DNA from: Tunicatimonas sp964551335
GTDB taxonomy: Bacteria; Bacteroidota; Bacteroidia; Cytophagales; Cyclobacteriaceae
NCBI GenBank assembly: GCA_964551335.1
Contig: CAZKCO010000003.1
Coordinates: forward strand, 62,001-126,000
Direction: 5' to 3'
Length of the DNA: 64,000 nucleotides
The translations under genes were made by a program, and so were the position numbers. The notes under the pieces were generated by a model. It was not told the DNA's origin, made no database searches, and saw only the letters and a program-made list of their open reading frames with translations. Positions 1 through 9,150 of this stretch are shown one piece after another (positions within the stretch are counted from its first letter, which is position 1; each line of letters starts with the position of its first letter).

Positions 1-569
1 AGGAAAATATGCACTTGGCACGCTGCTTCTACATGATCTATACTTTTTCCAAGCCTACGGTAGCGATAGTGCACGGCGCAGCGTTTGGTGGAGCTAATGG
101 TCTACTGGCCGCCTGCGATATGGCTTACTGCCTGGCAGATACTACTTTCGCTTTTAGCGAGGTAAAAATTGGGATTATTCCAGCTACAATTTCTCCTTAC
201 ATCGTCAAACGAATGGGTGAGTTTAACTCCCGGGAGCTAATGCTTACAGGCAAGCGCTTCAGCGGGGAAGAAGCTACCCGCAAGGGGTTGGTAAACTCCG
301 TTTTTTCTTCTCAGCAAGCTTTGGATGAGTACCTACAACAAACCGTTCGTGAACTGAAAACTAGTGCTCCGGGGGCTATGACCAGTTGCAAGGAATTGAT
401 TTTCACGATTACCAAAAGCAATAATTTTAACGAAACCATTGACTACACCGCCCGCATGATTGCCGATGCGCGTGCCTCCGAAGAAGGTCAGGAGGGCATG
501 AGTGCCTTCCTGGAAAAGCGCAAGCCTAACTGGGTATCCAACACTCAACCTTCCCAAGACCATGTTTAG
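1..569 (+). CDS. enoyl-CoA hydratase/isomerase family protein, probable methylglutaconyl-CoA hydratase (5' end outside window)
   Basis: The crotonase fold is recognisable: KPTVAIVHGAAFGGANGLLAACDMA is the oxyanion-hole region, and SEVKIGIIPATISPY is the segment that normally carries the catalytic Glu. The family is about 260 residues long; only about 188 are present and the reading frame is open to base 1, so the N-terminus lies upstream. The ATG at 9 is internal. The stop overlaps the start of the biotin carboxylase gene by 8 bp, so the two are translationally coupled. Next to a biotin-dependent carboxylase, an acyl-CoA dehydrogenase and HMG-CoA lyase, hydration of 3-methylglutaconyl-CoA in leucine degradation (LiuC role) is the likely job. 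The substrate is inferred from context. Confidence 0.85.
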   Translation, partial: ENMHLARCFYMIYTFSKPTVAIVHGAAFGGANGLLAACDMAYCLADTTFAFSEVKIGIIPATISPYIVKRMGEFNSRELMLTGKRFSGEEATRKGLVNSVFSSQQALDEYLQQTVRELKTSAPGAMTSCKELIFTITKSNNFNETIDYTARMIADARASEEGQEGMSAFLEKRKPNWVSNTQPSQDHV

Positions 570-2532
570 TAAGTTGCTCATTGCCAACCGAGGTGAAATT
601 GCCGTTCGCGTTATTCGTTCTGCTCAATCTATGGGCATTACCACCGTAGCCATCTACGCGGAGGCCGACCGGGGCACATTGCATACCAGCTTAGCCGACG
701 AGGCTTACGAATTGGAAGGCGATGATATCGGCAGCACTTACCTTAACATTGAGCAGATCATCGGTATTGCCCAGCGGTGCAGAGCCGAGGCGGTTCATCC
801 GGGCTACGGATTTCTATCCGAAAACTCTGCATTCATCCGAGCTTGCGAGGCGGCCCATATTACCTTCGTAGGACCCAGCGAAGAAGCTATTCGTATGATG
901 GGCAACAAGATGGAGGCCCGGGCTTTTGCCAAAAAGCTGGAAGTACCCGTTCCCGAAGGAATCACCGGTACGCAGGAGGAGATTCTCGCCCAACAAGACA
1001 CACTACCCTACCCTATTCTAGCGAAAGCGGCGGCGGGTGGCGGCGGTAAAGGAATGCGCATTGTCCGCTCGGCGTCTGAACTGAAAGAAGCCCTAATCGC
1101 TACCAGCCGGGAAGCAAAGGCTTACTTCGGCGATGCAGCAGTGTACGTAGAAAGATATCTGGAAGAGCCCCGCCACATTGAATTTCAGCTTTTAGGCGAC
1201 CAACACGGAAATCTGCTACACTTGTTTGAGCGGGAATGTTCGTTGCAGCGGCGGTACCAGAAAATTATCGAGGAAGCTCCCTCCCCCACACTCACTCCTG
1301 AACTACGAGCCAAAATGGCCGAAGCCGCACTCAGGCTAGGCCGGGAGATCAATTACTACAACGCCGGAACTGTGGAGTTTCTGGTAGATAAAAATCACAA
1401 CTTCTACTTTCTGGAAATGAACACCCGGGTGCAGGTAGAGCATCCGGTCACCGAAATGACAACGGGAGTCGATATTGTCGCTGAACAGTTAAGGGTAGCC
1501 GCTGGAGAGCAGTTATCGTTTACACAAGACGAGCTACAGCAGCGTGGTCACGCCATTGAATGCCGGGTTTACGCGGAAGACCCCAAGCATAACTTTCTTC
1601 CGTCTCCCGGAGACATCACTTACTATCACGCTCCTAAGGCGGTGCGTCTTGACACCGCCATTACCGGCCCCAGTACCATTGAGAGTCAGTACGACCCAAT
1701 GATTAGCAAGATGATCGCCTACGGACAGTCGCGGGAAGAGAGTATTCAAAAATCTGTTGACGCGCTGGAGCGGTACGCTATTCACGGTATTGAAACTAAT
1801 ATCGCTTACCTGCGGGCTCTACTACGTTCGGAAGATTTTGGGCTAAACCAGATTTCTACCAAATACTGTGATCAGCAAACTCCGAAAATTATTGCGGGTA
1901 TGGATCAGGAAAAACAAAGTATAGACAAACTGCCGCTGGCGATTGGGGGCTTGCTGTACAATCTGCGTACACTGCAAACGCTGCCTCCGGATAATGTATG
2001 GGCGGAGATCGGCTTCTGGCGGCAGATTCCAACTGTAACTATCCGACTGGATGAAGAAGCGCTTAGGCTGGAAATTAACCGAACTGGCTCTACCTATCAG
2101 ATTCATCACGCTGATACCGTTTACCTGATCCACGGTATTTCGGTGGAGGATGGAGTGGTGGATTTTACGATGGATAAGCAGGCCTACACCTGCTACGTAT
2201 CGCCTCAGGATGATTTGAGTCAGATAATCTCCTGGAAGACCTATCAATTTCACTGGCAAAGAAACGATCTGATGGCCGAAGGACGTTTTATTAGTGAGGA
2301 GGCCGAAAGCGGTGCCTCCGATGACCGTATCAGTTCGCCCATGCCCGGCAAAGTGATTCAACTTAACGTAAAGGCGGGCGATCAGGTGCAACGCGGCGAT
2401 ACCTTGCTGATTGTGGAGGCCATGAAAATGGAAAACCAGATTGTCGCCCCCCGCGAAGCCCAAGTAGGTGAAGTTCTTGTAGAACTTAATGAACGAGTAG
2501 ACCGAGACAAAGTTTTGATAACGTTAGAATGA
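562..2532 (+). CDS. liuD: biotin-dependent acyl-CoA carboxylase, biotin carboxylase/BCCP subunit (methylcrotonyl-CoA carboxylase alpha type)
   Basis: A 656-residue protein starting MFSKLLIANRGEIAVRVIR, the standard start of this family; the upstream in-frame ATG at 502 lies inside the previous gene and is rejected. The order is a biotin carboxylase N-domain, an ATP-grasp domain with a glycine-rich loop (GGGGKGMR near 159-166) and EMNTRVQVEH at about 285-294, a linker, and a C-terminal biotinyl domain whose EAMKMEN motif puts the biotinylated lysine near residue 622. This fused alpha-subunit layout is known for 3-methylcrotonyl-, geranyl- and propionyl-CoA carboxylases. The neighbours favour 3-methylcrotonyl-CoA. 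The carboxyltransferase beta subunit is not in the window and is probably upstream. Confidence 0.9.
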   Translation: MFSKLLIANRGEIAVRVIRSAQSMGITTVAIYAEADRGTLHTSLADEAYELEGDDIGSTYLNIEQIIGIAQRCRAEAVHPGYGFLSENSAFIRACEAAHITFVGPSEEAIRMMGNKMEARAFAKKLEVPVPEGITGTQEEILAQQDTLPYPILAKAAAGGGGKGMRIVRSASELKEALIATSREAKAYFGDAAVYVERYLEEPRHIEFQLLGDQHGNLLHLFERECSLQRRYQKIIEEAPSPTLTPELRAKMAEAALRLGREINYYNAGTVEFLVDKNHNFYFLEMNTRVQVEHPVTEMTTGVDIVAEQLRVAAGEQLSFTQDELQQRGHAIECRVYAEDPKHNFLPSPGDITYYHAPKAVRLDTAITGPSTIESQYDPMISKMIAYGQSREESIQKSVDALERYAIHGIETNIAYLRALLRSEDFGLNQISTKYCDQQTPKIIAGMDQEKQSIDKLPLAIGGLLYNLRTLQTLPPDNVWAEIGFWRQIPTVTIRLDEEALRLEINRTGSTYQIHHADTVYLIHGISVEDGVVDFTMDKQAYTCYVSPQDDLSQIISWKTYQFHWQRNDLMAEGRFISEEAESGASDDRISSPMPGKVIQLNVKAGDQVQRGDTLLIVEAMKMENQIVAPREAQVGEVLVELNERVDRDKVLITLE

Positions 2533-2556
2533 AGTGTTATGGTGTTTTAGTATTTG

Positions 2557-2607
2557 GGTGTTATGGTAGCTCAGGACTTAAGCTCTTTACGATAACACTA
2601 TAACACC
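2557..2607 (+). repeat. inverted repeat between carboxylase and acyl-CoA dehydrogenase genes
   Basis: The 100-bp gap holds two direct copies of a GTGTTATGGT-like unit. GGTGTTAT at 2557-2564 is matched by its exact complement ATAACACC at 2600-2607. The 35-base loop and the lack of a T-run make it a poor terminator. It resembles the short degenerate intergenic repeats seen elsewhere in this window. Confidence 0.4.
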
Positions 2608-2632
2608 ATTTGACAAACAATAACCCAGAAAT

Positions 2633-3775
2633 ATGTATACGAACGAACAACACGATTTAATTCGCCAGAGTGTGCGCGACTTTGCGGAGCAGGATATTAA
2701 ACCCGTTGCTCGCGAACTTGACAAAAAAGAGATGTTCTCCTACGATCTTACCAAGAAGATGGGCGAACTAGGCCTCTTCGGAATGATGATTCCCGGAGAA
2801 TACGGTGGGCAGGGTATGGACTACCTGTCATATATTATTGCGGTGGAAGAACTAGCTCGGGTAGATAGCTCTCAGGCGGCTACGCTAGCCGCTCATAACT
2901 CTCTGGGCATCGGGCCGCTGTATAACTTCGGCACCGAAGAACAGAAAAAGAAATATTTACCCAAACTATGTACTGGCGAAGCATTGTGGGCATTTGGTTT
3001 AACCGAAGCTGAAGCGGGTTCCGACTCTCGGGGCACAAAAACCGCTGCCAAATTGGAGGGTGGTCAGTGGGCCATTAATGGCTCCAAAATTTTTATTACC
3101 AACGGAGCTACTGATATCACCATTGGCGCGACCGTGCAAGCCGTCACGGGGGATCAGAACGGTAAGAAAGAATACTCTACTATCATCGTAGAAAGCGGCA
3201 CCCCCGGGTTTGATGCCATTGCGATGCACGACAAACTCTGCTGGCGCGCCAGTAACACCTCGCAGCTTTTCTTTGACAACTGTAAAGTGCCGGAAGCCAA
3301 CCTTCTGGGTGAACGAGGAATGGGTTCTAAAATCATGCTGAAGACACTCGATAGCGGGCGTCTGTCCATTGCGGCAATGGGTCTGGGACTAGCTCAGGGG
3401 GCATTTGAGATGGCGCTGCGTTATGCCAAGGAACGTCAGCAGTTCGGCAAGCCGCTTACCCAGTTTCAGGCTATCTCGTTTAAACTGGCGGATATGGCTA
3501 CCAAGATTGAACTGGCTCGTAACTTACTGTACAAAGCCTGCTGGCTGAAGGATAATCAGAAGCCCTTTGGCAAAGAAGCCGCGATGGCCAAACTTTATTG
3601 TTCTGAAATGGCTAAAGAAGTAGCCGACGATTCCGTACAGATTCATGGGGGCTACGGATTGATGGGTGAATACGACATCGAGCGCTTTTACCGCGACCAG
3701 CGCCTCCTTCAAATTGGTGAAGGCACCTCAGAAATACAACGGGTAGTAATTTCTCGTTATGTCATCAATGAGTAA
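2633..3775 (+). CDS. acyl-CoA dehydrogenase (short-chain type)
   Basis: A 380-residue FAD flavoprotein that oxidises acyl-CoA to 2-enoyl-CoA. The ACAD signatures are present: FGLTEAEAGSD, the RQQFGKPL helix, QIHGGYGLMGEY and IGEGTSEIQR. The Glu of GEGTSEIQR (about residue 363) is the catalytic base in butyryl/medium-chain dehydrogenases. In classical isovaleryl-CoA dehydrogenases this position is Ala or Gly and the base sits elsewhere. Position in a leucine-degradation cluster would predict isovaleryl-CoA dehydrogenase, but the active-site layout is that of a short-chain enzyme, so the substrate is uncertain. Confidence 0.9.
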   Translation: MYTNEQHDLIRQSVRDFAEQDIKPVARELDKKEMFSYDLTKKMGELGLFGMMIPGEYGGQGMDYLSYIIAVEELARVDSSQAATLAAHNSLGIGPLYNFGTEEQKKKYLPKLCTGEALWAFGLTEAEAGSDSRGTKTAAKLEGGQWAINGSKIFITNGATDITIGATVQAVTGDQNGKKEYSTIIVESGTPGFDAIAMHDKLCWRASNTSQLFFDNCKVPEANLLGERGMGSKIMLKTLDSGRLSIAAMGLGLAQGAFEMALRYAKERQQFGKPLTQFQAISFKLADMATKIELARNLLYKACWLKDNQKPFGKEAAMAKLYCSEMAKEVADDSVQIHGGYGLMGEYDIERFYRDQRLLQIGEGTSEIQRVVISRYVINE

Positions 3776-3784
3776 ATTATTCTG

Positions 3785-4366
3785 ATGGAGAAAATTATTT
3801 TAAAAGGACCGGAGATCTACCTTTCCGATGATGAGTTCTTCTCTTTTTGTCAGCACAACGCTGATTTGGATATCGAGCGAAAAGCTAACAAAGAAATAGT
3901 TATTATGTCTCCTACCGGGTCACTTACCGGCTTTTATAATACTAAAATCATTGTCCAGTTAGAACAGTGGAACGAAAAGCACCAGCGAGGTTTAGTGTTT
4001 GATTCTTCGGCAGGCTTTACCCTTCCTGACGGATCAGTGAAGTCACCAGATGCTTCCTGGCTCTCTCGAGATCAATGGAAAAAATTATCTTCTGCCGAGC
4101 AGGAAAAATTTGCTCCTGTATGCCCCGAGTTTGTGGTAGAGCTTAAATCTAAAAGCGATTCATTACCGGAGCTAAAAACCAAAATGGAAGAGTGGTTGGC
4201 CAACGGCGTCCAAATGGGTTGGCTTATTGACCCTGGACAAGAAACAGTATATGTGTATCGACCAGGCTGTGAGGAAACTACAGTCACTGGTTTTAACCGA
4301 AGCATTTCTGGCGACCCGGTACTACCTGGATTTACCCTAGAACTAGCTAAATTGCAACATCCTTAA
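3785..4366 (+). CDS. Uma2 family (DUF820) putative endonuclease
   Basis: A 193-residue protein of the Uma2/DUF820 family, a PD-(D/E)xK nuclease fold common in cyanobacteria and some Bacteroidota. Visible features are MSPTGSLTGF near the N-terminus, the acidic site SPDASW, CPEFVVELKSKSD (the ExK part), and the C-terminal GVQMGWLIDP with VYVYRPG. It lies 9 bp after the acyl-CoA dehydrogenase stop and 5 bp before HMG-CoA lyase, so it is transcribed within a catabolic operon to which it has no obvious link. Family members spread as solitary genes; the cellular role is not established. Confidence 0.8.
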   Translation: MEKIILKGPEIYLSDDEFFSFCQHNADLDIERKANKEIVIMSPTGSLTGFYNTKIIVQLEQWNEKHQRGLVFDSSAGFTLPDGSVKSPDASWLSRDQWKKLSSAEQEKFAPVCPEFVVELKSKSDSLPELKTKMEEWLANGVQMGWLIDPGQETVYVYRPGCEETTVTGFNRSISGDPVLPGFTLELAKLQHP

Positions 4367-4371
4367 ATTCT

Positions 4372-5220
4372 ATGGTAAAAATCACCGAATGCCCCCGCGA
4401 CGCCATGCAGGGAATTCAGCCGTTTATTCCCACTGAAGATAAAGTACGCTATATCAACGCTATTCTGAATGTTGGGTTCGATACGGTTGATTTTGGCAGT
4501 TTTGTGTCGCCTAAAGCTATCCCCCAAATGCGGGATACTGCTGATGTACTGCGTCAGCTCAATGTGGACAGTACATCTTCTAAGCTTCTGGCTATCATCG
4601 GCAACCAACGCGGCGCGCAAGAGGCATCGCAGTACGACGAGATTACTTACCTGGGTTTCCCCTTTTCAATTTCTCCTACCTTCCTTCAACGCAATATCAA
4701 TTCTACCATAGAGCGATCTTTTGCCTTAGTACAGGAACTACTTACCATCTGCCAACAATACAATAAGCAACTAGTCACTTATATTTCTATGGCCTTCGGT
4801 AACCCCTACCATGATCACTGGGACACCGAACTTTTACTGCACTGGATCGATCAGTTGCACCTAGCCGGAGTGCGCCGGATAATTTTAGCTGATACCGTAG
4901 GAGTTGGAAAGGCGGAGTACATTAGTGCATCCCTTTCTACGGCTATCCCATCGTATCAGGAGGTAACCTTTGGCTTGCACCTGCATACTACCGCCGCCGA
5001 TTGGTGCGGGAAAATCGAGGCGGCCTACCAAGCTGGTTGCTTGCACTACGATGGCGTGCTAAGCGGGCTGGGCGGATGTCCTATGGCCGGCCCCGATTTG
5101 GTAGGTAACATTCATACCCGTAACCTGCTTGACTATTTTAATGAGAAAGGCGAATTAAGAGATCTGGATCAGCATGCCTTTACTGAGGCGGAGAAGATTG
5201 CCGCCGAAATTATTCCGTAG
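4372..5220 (+). CDS. liuE: hydroxymethylglutaryl-CoA lyase
   Basis: A 282-residue TIM-barrel lyase of the HMGL-like family, splitting HMG-CoA to acetoacetate and acetyl-CoA as the last step of leucine catabolism. Seen: the N-terminal ITECPRDAMQG (Arg-Asp pair of the active site), DFGSFVSPKAIPQM, the metal-binding FGLHLHTT histidines, and LGGCPMAGPDLVGN with the catalytic Cys. The usual signature GPRDGLQ is altered to CPRDAMQ, which I associate with a Bacteroidota clade of the enzyme. It closes the leucine-degradation cluster. Confidence 0.85.
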   Translation: MVKITECPRDAMQGIQPFIPTEDKVRYINAILNVGFDTVDFGSFVSPKAIPQMRDTADVLRQLNVDSTSSKLLAIIGNQRGAQEASQYDEITYLGFPFSISPTFLQRNINSTIERSFALVQELLTICQQYNKQLVTYISMAFGNPYHDHWDTELLLHWIDQLHLAGVRRIILADTVGVGKAEYISASLSTAIPSYQEVTFGLHLHTTAADWCGKIEAAYQAGCLHYDGVLSGLGGCPMAGPDLVGNIHTRNLLDYFNEKGELRDLDQHAFTEAEKIAAEIIP

Positions 5221-5303
5221 CCAGACTCAACTCGCGGTTTCTTTGCTGTAAATAGTAGTGGAACATTACATATTTTACGTTAACAAATATGTCTAGCCTT
5301 ATT

Positions 5304-5339
5304 TTTGCGTTCTACCTTTAGTCAAAAGACGTAACTTTG
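5304..5339 (+). promoter_or_regulatory. Bacteroidota-type promoter for ddl
   Basis: TAACTTTG at 5332-5339 matches the Bacteroidota -7 consensus TAnnTTTG exactly. A TTTG at 5304-5307 could be the -33 element, although the 24-base spacing is slightly long. The ATG of the ligase follows 16 bases after the -7 box. Confidence 0.5.
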
Positions 5340-5355
5340 GCTCAAACTATTAACC

Positions 5356-6318
5356 ATGAAAAAAAATATTGCGGTAGTTGCCGGCGGTAGCTCCAGCGAG
5401 TACATGATTTCTATGAAGAGTGCCGCACTCATTCTCGATTGCATCGATACCGAACGCTTTAACCCGTATCTGGTCGTCGTAGAAAAAGACCAGTGGTATG
5501 CTAAGCTACCTGGCCAGAACTGCCCGATTAATCGCGATGATTTTTCAGTAGAGCGCGAAGGCCACAAGATTCGTTTTGATTATGTATACAATATCATTCA
5601 TGGCACCCCAGGGGAAGACGGAAAGATTCAGGGGTACTTCGACTTACTCAATGTCCCCTACACCGGCTGCAATGTACTAACCAGTTCTATCACGTTTAAC
5701 AAAAGCGTGTGCAAACAACTGGTGCGAAGTCATGGTATCACTACTCCCCAATCTGTGGTGCTGCGACAACAACAACCTTATTCGGTAGAAAAGCTTACTG
5801 AAGAACTAAAATTTCCTTGTTTTGTAAAGCCTAACAATGGCGGTTCCAGCTTCGGGGCGAGTAAGGTAGATCAAGCTTCGGATTTAGGCGAAGCAATTCG
5901 CAAAGCCTTTGAGCACGACCGAGAAGTGCTGATTGAAGAATATATCTCCGGACGTGAACTTACGTGTGGAGTTTACCAGGAACACGAAATGGCACGTGCT
6001 TTGCCCATTACCGAAGTAGTGTCAAAAAACGCGTTTTTCGACTTCCAGGCCAAATATGAGGGTGCCTCTGAGGAAATTACTCCGGCCCGAATTGATGATG
6101 AAACCACCGAACGTTGCCAGCGGTTAACCGAACGCATCTACACGGTGCTGGGCTGTCGCGGACTCGCCCGGATTGATTACATTTTGCGGGATGGTGAACT
6201 GTATTTTATTGAAGCGAATACTACGCCCGGTTGCTCACCGGAAAGTATTATTCCTCAGCAAATTCGCGCCGCCGGACTGGATATTAAACAGATTATTAAC
6301 AACCAATTATTGGTATAA
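5356..6318 (+). CDS. ddl: D-alanine--D-alanine ligase
   Basis: A 320-residue cytoplasmic ATP-grasp ligase that makes D-Ala-D-Ala for peptidoglycan. Motifs: VVAGGSSSEYMISMKSA at the N-terminus, HGTPGEDGKIQGYFDLLNVPYTG (substrate loop), the ATP-grasp strand CFVKPNNGGSSFG, and FIEANTTPGCSPESIIPQQ with the metal ligands. Length is normal. The usual HGxxGEDG motif carries Thr-Pro in the middle, which is common in Bacteroidota. It is followed closely by a PASTA-domain gene, so the pair may form a cell-wall operon. Confidence 0.95.
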   Translation: MKKNIAVVAGGSSSEYMISMKSAALILDCIDTERFNPYLVVVEKDQWYAKLPGQNCPINRDDFSVEREGHKIRFDYVYNIIHGTPGEDGKIQGYFDLLNVPYTGCNVLTSSITFNKSVCKQLVRSHGITTPQSVVLRQQQPYSVEKLTEELKFPCFVKPNNGGSSFGASKVDQASDLGEAIRKAFEHDREVLIEEYISGRELTCGVYQEHEMARALPITEVVSKNAFFDFQAKYEGASEEITPARIDDETTERCQRLTERIYTVLGCRGLARIDYILRDGELYFIEANTTPGCSPESIIPQQIRAAGLDIKQIINNQLLV

Positions 6319-6339
6319 TACTCAAACCACAAATATTTT

Positions 6340-7212
6340 ATGAAACTGTTCACAGTTCGTTCGTGGAAAGGATTGCTCATTCACCTGGGCATTATGGCGG
6401 GATTGACCATTGCCGCCGCGCTGATTTTTTTCAATGTATATCTACCTTCCACTACTAATCACGGAGAAACCGTTACGGTACCCGACCTGGAGGGATTGCA
6501 CGAAGAGGAGATTACTGATTTTCTGTCTAAGCGAAACCTGAAGTACGAAGTAACTACCGATTCCGGGTTTACGCAGGAATATCGTCCACTCACCGTTCTT
6601 ACTCAGTATCCTTTACCGGGGGCCAAAGTGAAAGAAAACCGAAAAATCTTTCTAACCCTGAATGCGGTCAATCCACCTCAGGTGAAAATGCCCCAGCTCA
6701 TTGATGGGTCCATTAAAAATGCTGCGCTGCTTTTGGAAAGTTACGGGTTAGAAGTGGGTCAGATCAAGTACGTTCCTGATTTGGCGCAGAACGCAGTGTT
6801 AGAGCAAAATTACGAGGGTGAGCCTATTGAGGCCGGTACGTTTATTCCCAAAGGAGCTCAGATTGATTTAGTAGTCGGCGATGGACTAGGTAACACTACA
6901 TTGGAAGTTCCTGAACTAGATGGATTAGTTTTGGACGAAGCCGAAGTGGTTATTTTAGGTTCTGGTCTAAAGATTGGTAACATTCTTTTTCGCGATCCTT
7001 CGCTGGCTGACCGCGACCCTAAAGACGAAATGCAGCAGGCTCAAGATCGCTTGGTCATTGTAAAACAAAGTCCTGCTTCAGGTAAGCGAATTCGTATTGG
7101 TGAAGAGGTTGATATCTGGCTTGATCGCCAGGGGGAACAGGAAGATAGCATTCTGGATGAAGAGGAAACCGAGTCGGAAGAAACGCTTCCCCAGGCGGCA
7201 ATAAACGAATAA
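6340..7212 (+). CDS. PASTA domain-containing membrane protein
   Basis: A 290-residue protein with a short cytoplasmic N-terminus, one membrane segment (about residues 12-34) and three PASTA domains filling the periplasmic part (starting near VTVPDLEG, VKMPQLIDG and LEVPELDG), then an acidic tail rich in Glu. PASTA domains are known to bind uncrosslinked peptidoglycan or muropeptides. There is no kinase or transpeptidase domain. It lies 21 bp after ddl, consistent with a cell-wall role. Confidence 0.9.
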   Translation: MKLFTVRSWKGLLIHLGIMAGLTIAAALIFFNVYLPSTTNHGETVTVPDLEGLHEEEITDFLSKRNLKYEVTTDSGFTQEYRPLTVLTQYPLPGAKVKENRKIFLTLNAVNPPQVKMPQLIDGSIKNAALLLESYGLEVGQIKYVPDLAQNAVLEQNYEGEPIEAGTFIPKGAQIDLVVGDGLGNTTLEVPELDGLVLDEAEVVILGSGLKIGNILFRDPSLADRDPKDEMQQAQDRLVIVKQSPASGKRIRIGEEVDIWLDRQGEQEDSILDEEETESEETLPQAAINE

Positions 7213-7243
7213 TGAGTTCTACCTAACCTACTAACAAATTCTT

Positions 7244-9133
7244 TTGATTCGCGTAGTTCCGCTTTCACTAGTCGTTTTCGTTGTTCTTGGTTGGTTACCG
7301 GTGCAGGCCCAACAACCTGGCATTCGTCTGGTACCCCTGAGTTCAGCGCCAACTTCTGCTCAAGCACGATATGAGCGAACGGAAGCACTGGATACGGTAC
7401 TCAGTCTTCCTTTTTGGGATGACTTTTCTCAACCGATCATTACCGAACTAGGATTCCCTATTCCAGATACTCTAAAATGGTTGCCTAGTAGCCAAGATAC
7501 CCGCATCAACCCAGGTTTACCAATTGACCCTCCCACGGTAGGCGTAGCTTCGTTCGACGGCATTCAGTTGAATGGCACCCCCTATAGTACCGGAGAGGTA
7601 GACGATGCTAGTGATAGCCTGGTTTCCCGACCCATCAACCTCGCGGCAGTGCCCGACGCCAACCGAAACTCCGTATACTTCAGCTTTTACTGGCAACGAC
7701 AGGGTAACGGAGAGTTTCCCGATGCCGGTGACTCACTCCGACTTCAGTTTTTAACCAACGAAAACGAATGGAACACTGTATGGCTGCGCGATGGAGGGGA
7801 CTCTTTAGCTACTGAAGAATTTGTGCAGGAAATTTTCCCAGTATTCAATCCAGCTTACTTTCACGACCGCTTTCAGTTTCGTTTTCAGGCTTACAGTCGC
7901 CTCACAGGGGCGTACGATACCTGGAATGTAGATTACGTCTACTTGAATCAGAACCGGACTGAATCTAATACAGCTTACCTTGATCGAGCACTGACCCGGC
8001 CTCCCAGCTCTCTCTTTGAAGGATACACCGCCGTTCCTATTGAGCAGTTTCGGGCCAACCCTGACCGCTACTTGGGTGTTACTTCGGTAGAGTTTTTTAA
8101 TCTGAACGTACAGTTGCAGCCGGTCCGCTATTCAGCAGTGGTACGAGATATGGTTACTAATCAGGAGGTTGTGCTTAATGATTCTACGGCGGTGAGTCCG
8201 GTGCCAGTAGGTTTAGAGCGACGTACCATCACAGCTGCCCCCTTAGACATCAGCCAACTCGACCTCAGTGCCGATTCGCTTCACCTAGAGACCCAATTTT
8301 CTATCATTGCCGGCGATACTATTTTTGACGAAACTATTGATTATCGCGTAAATGATACTACCCGCTCGGTGTTTGTGTTAAATGAATGGTTTGCCTACGA
8401 CGACGGAGTTGCTGAATTTGGTGTAGAGGTCAATCAGCAGGGCGGTAAAGTCGCTTATCAGTTTGTAGCCTCCGAACCGGCCCTGCTCACTCACATTGAC
8501 ATTCATTTTCCTCAGTTAAATCAAAATCAGCGAACTCCTATTCAGCTCATCGTATGGCGAGAACTAGCCGATACGCTGGGTGAGGAAGTGGTACTTCGGG
8601 AGGTGAATGTATCTGCTATTCCTGGAGCAACGTACAATGAATTCACTTCTTACGAGTTATTGGTTGATAACGTTCCCTTCTATGTGGACGTACAGGATAC
8701 TTTTTATATTGGCTACGAGCAGCAAAGTGATCAGTTTGTGGCGGTAGGCTTTGATAAGAACACGGATGCTAGTGATAAGACTTTCTTCAATATAGACGGC
8801 ACCTGGACGCAGAACCCTAATTTACAGGGCAGCCTGATGATGCGCCCCCGCTTTGACCGCGACCAGGCTGATTTTCTTACTCCGGTGCCTGATATACCTA
8901 CCGAGCTGCCAAATGAAACCAAAGTCTATCCCAACCCTTCCGACGGATTAGTCTGGATAGAAGGGCAGTTTGATCAGCTAGTTGTTTTGGACCTCTACGG
9001 GCAGCGGCTCATTGAGCAACAGAACATCAGCGGTAAATTTTCATTGGATTTATCAGCCTTCCCGCCTGGCTTGTATATAATTAGAACCAATAAAAAAGGG
9101 AGCATCAGCTCCCATAAGATTCTGCTTCGCTAG
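7244..9133 (+). CDS. secreted protein with T9SS type A sorting domain
   Basis: A 629-residue exported protein. It starts at TTG (7244) with signal peptide IRVVPLSLVVFVVLGWLPVQAQ; no in-frame ATG precedes the signal. The middle is beta-rich without a family I can name. The last 75 residues are a type A T9SS signal: VYPNPSDGLVWIEG, a QLVVLDLYGQRL strand, LDLSAFPPGLYIIRT and a basic end HKILLR. It is therefore expected on the cell surface or secreted by the type IX system. It sits 31 bp after the PASTA gene. Confidence 0.85.
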   Translation: MIRVVPLSLVVFVVLGWLPVQAQQPGIRLVPLSSAPTSAQARYERTEALDTVLSLPFWDDFSQPIITELGFPIPDTLKWLPSSQDTRINPGLPIDPPTVGVASFDGIQLNGTPYSTGEVDDASDSLVSRPINLAAVPDANRNSVYFSFYWQRQGNGEFPDAGDSLRLQFLTNENEWNTVWLRDGGDSLATEEFVQEIFPVFNPAYFHDRFQFRFQAYSRLTGAYDTWNVDYVYLNQNRTESNTAYLDRALTRPPSSLFEGYTAVPIEQFRANPDRYLGVTSVEFFNLNVQLQPVRYSAVVRDMVTNQEVVLNDSTAVSPVPVGLERRTITAAPLDISQLDLSADSLHLETQFSIIAGDTIFDETIDYRVNDTTRSVFVLNEWFAYDDGVAEFGVEVNQQGGKVAYQFVASEPALLTHIDIHFPQLNQNQRTPIQLIVWRELADTLGEEVVLREVNVSAIPGATYNEFTSYELLVDNVPFYVDVQDTFYIGYEQQSDQFVAVGFDKNTDASDKTFFNIDGTWTQNPNLQGSLMMRPRFDRDQADFLTPVPDIPTELPNETKVYPNPSDGLVWIEGQFDQLVVLDLYGQRLIEQQNISGKFSLDLSAFPPGLYIIRTNKKGSISSHKILLR

Positions 9134-9139
9134 CAGAAT
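9119..9139. terminator. hairpin between convergent genes
   Basis: ATTCTGC (9119-9125) and GCAGAAT (9133-9139) form a perfect 7-bp stem over the stop codon of the T9SS gene. It sits in the short gap shared with the convergent synthase gene. The following T-run is weak. Confidence 0.4.
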
Positions 9140-9150
9140 TTATCCAGGTA

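Noticed and set aside
1843..2463. 206-codon reverse frame inside the biotin carboxylase gene
   Set aside because: It is antisense to a well-conserved biotinyl/linker region and has no recognisable pattern; a composition shadow.
2557..2607. Rho-independent terminator after the carboxylase gene
   Set aside because: The inverted repeat has a 35-base loop and no T-run; it is better described as an intergenic repeat.
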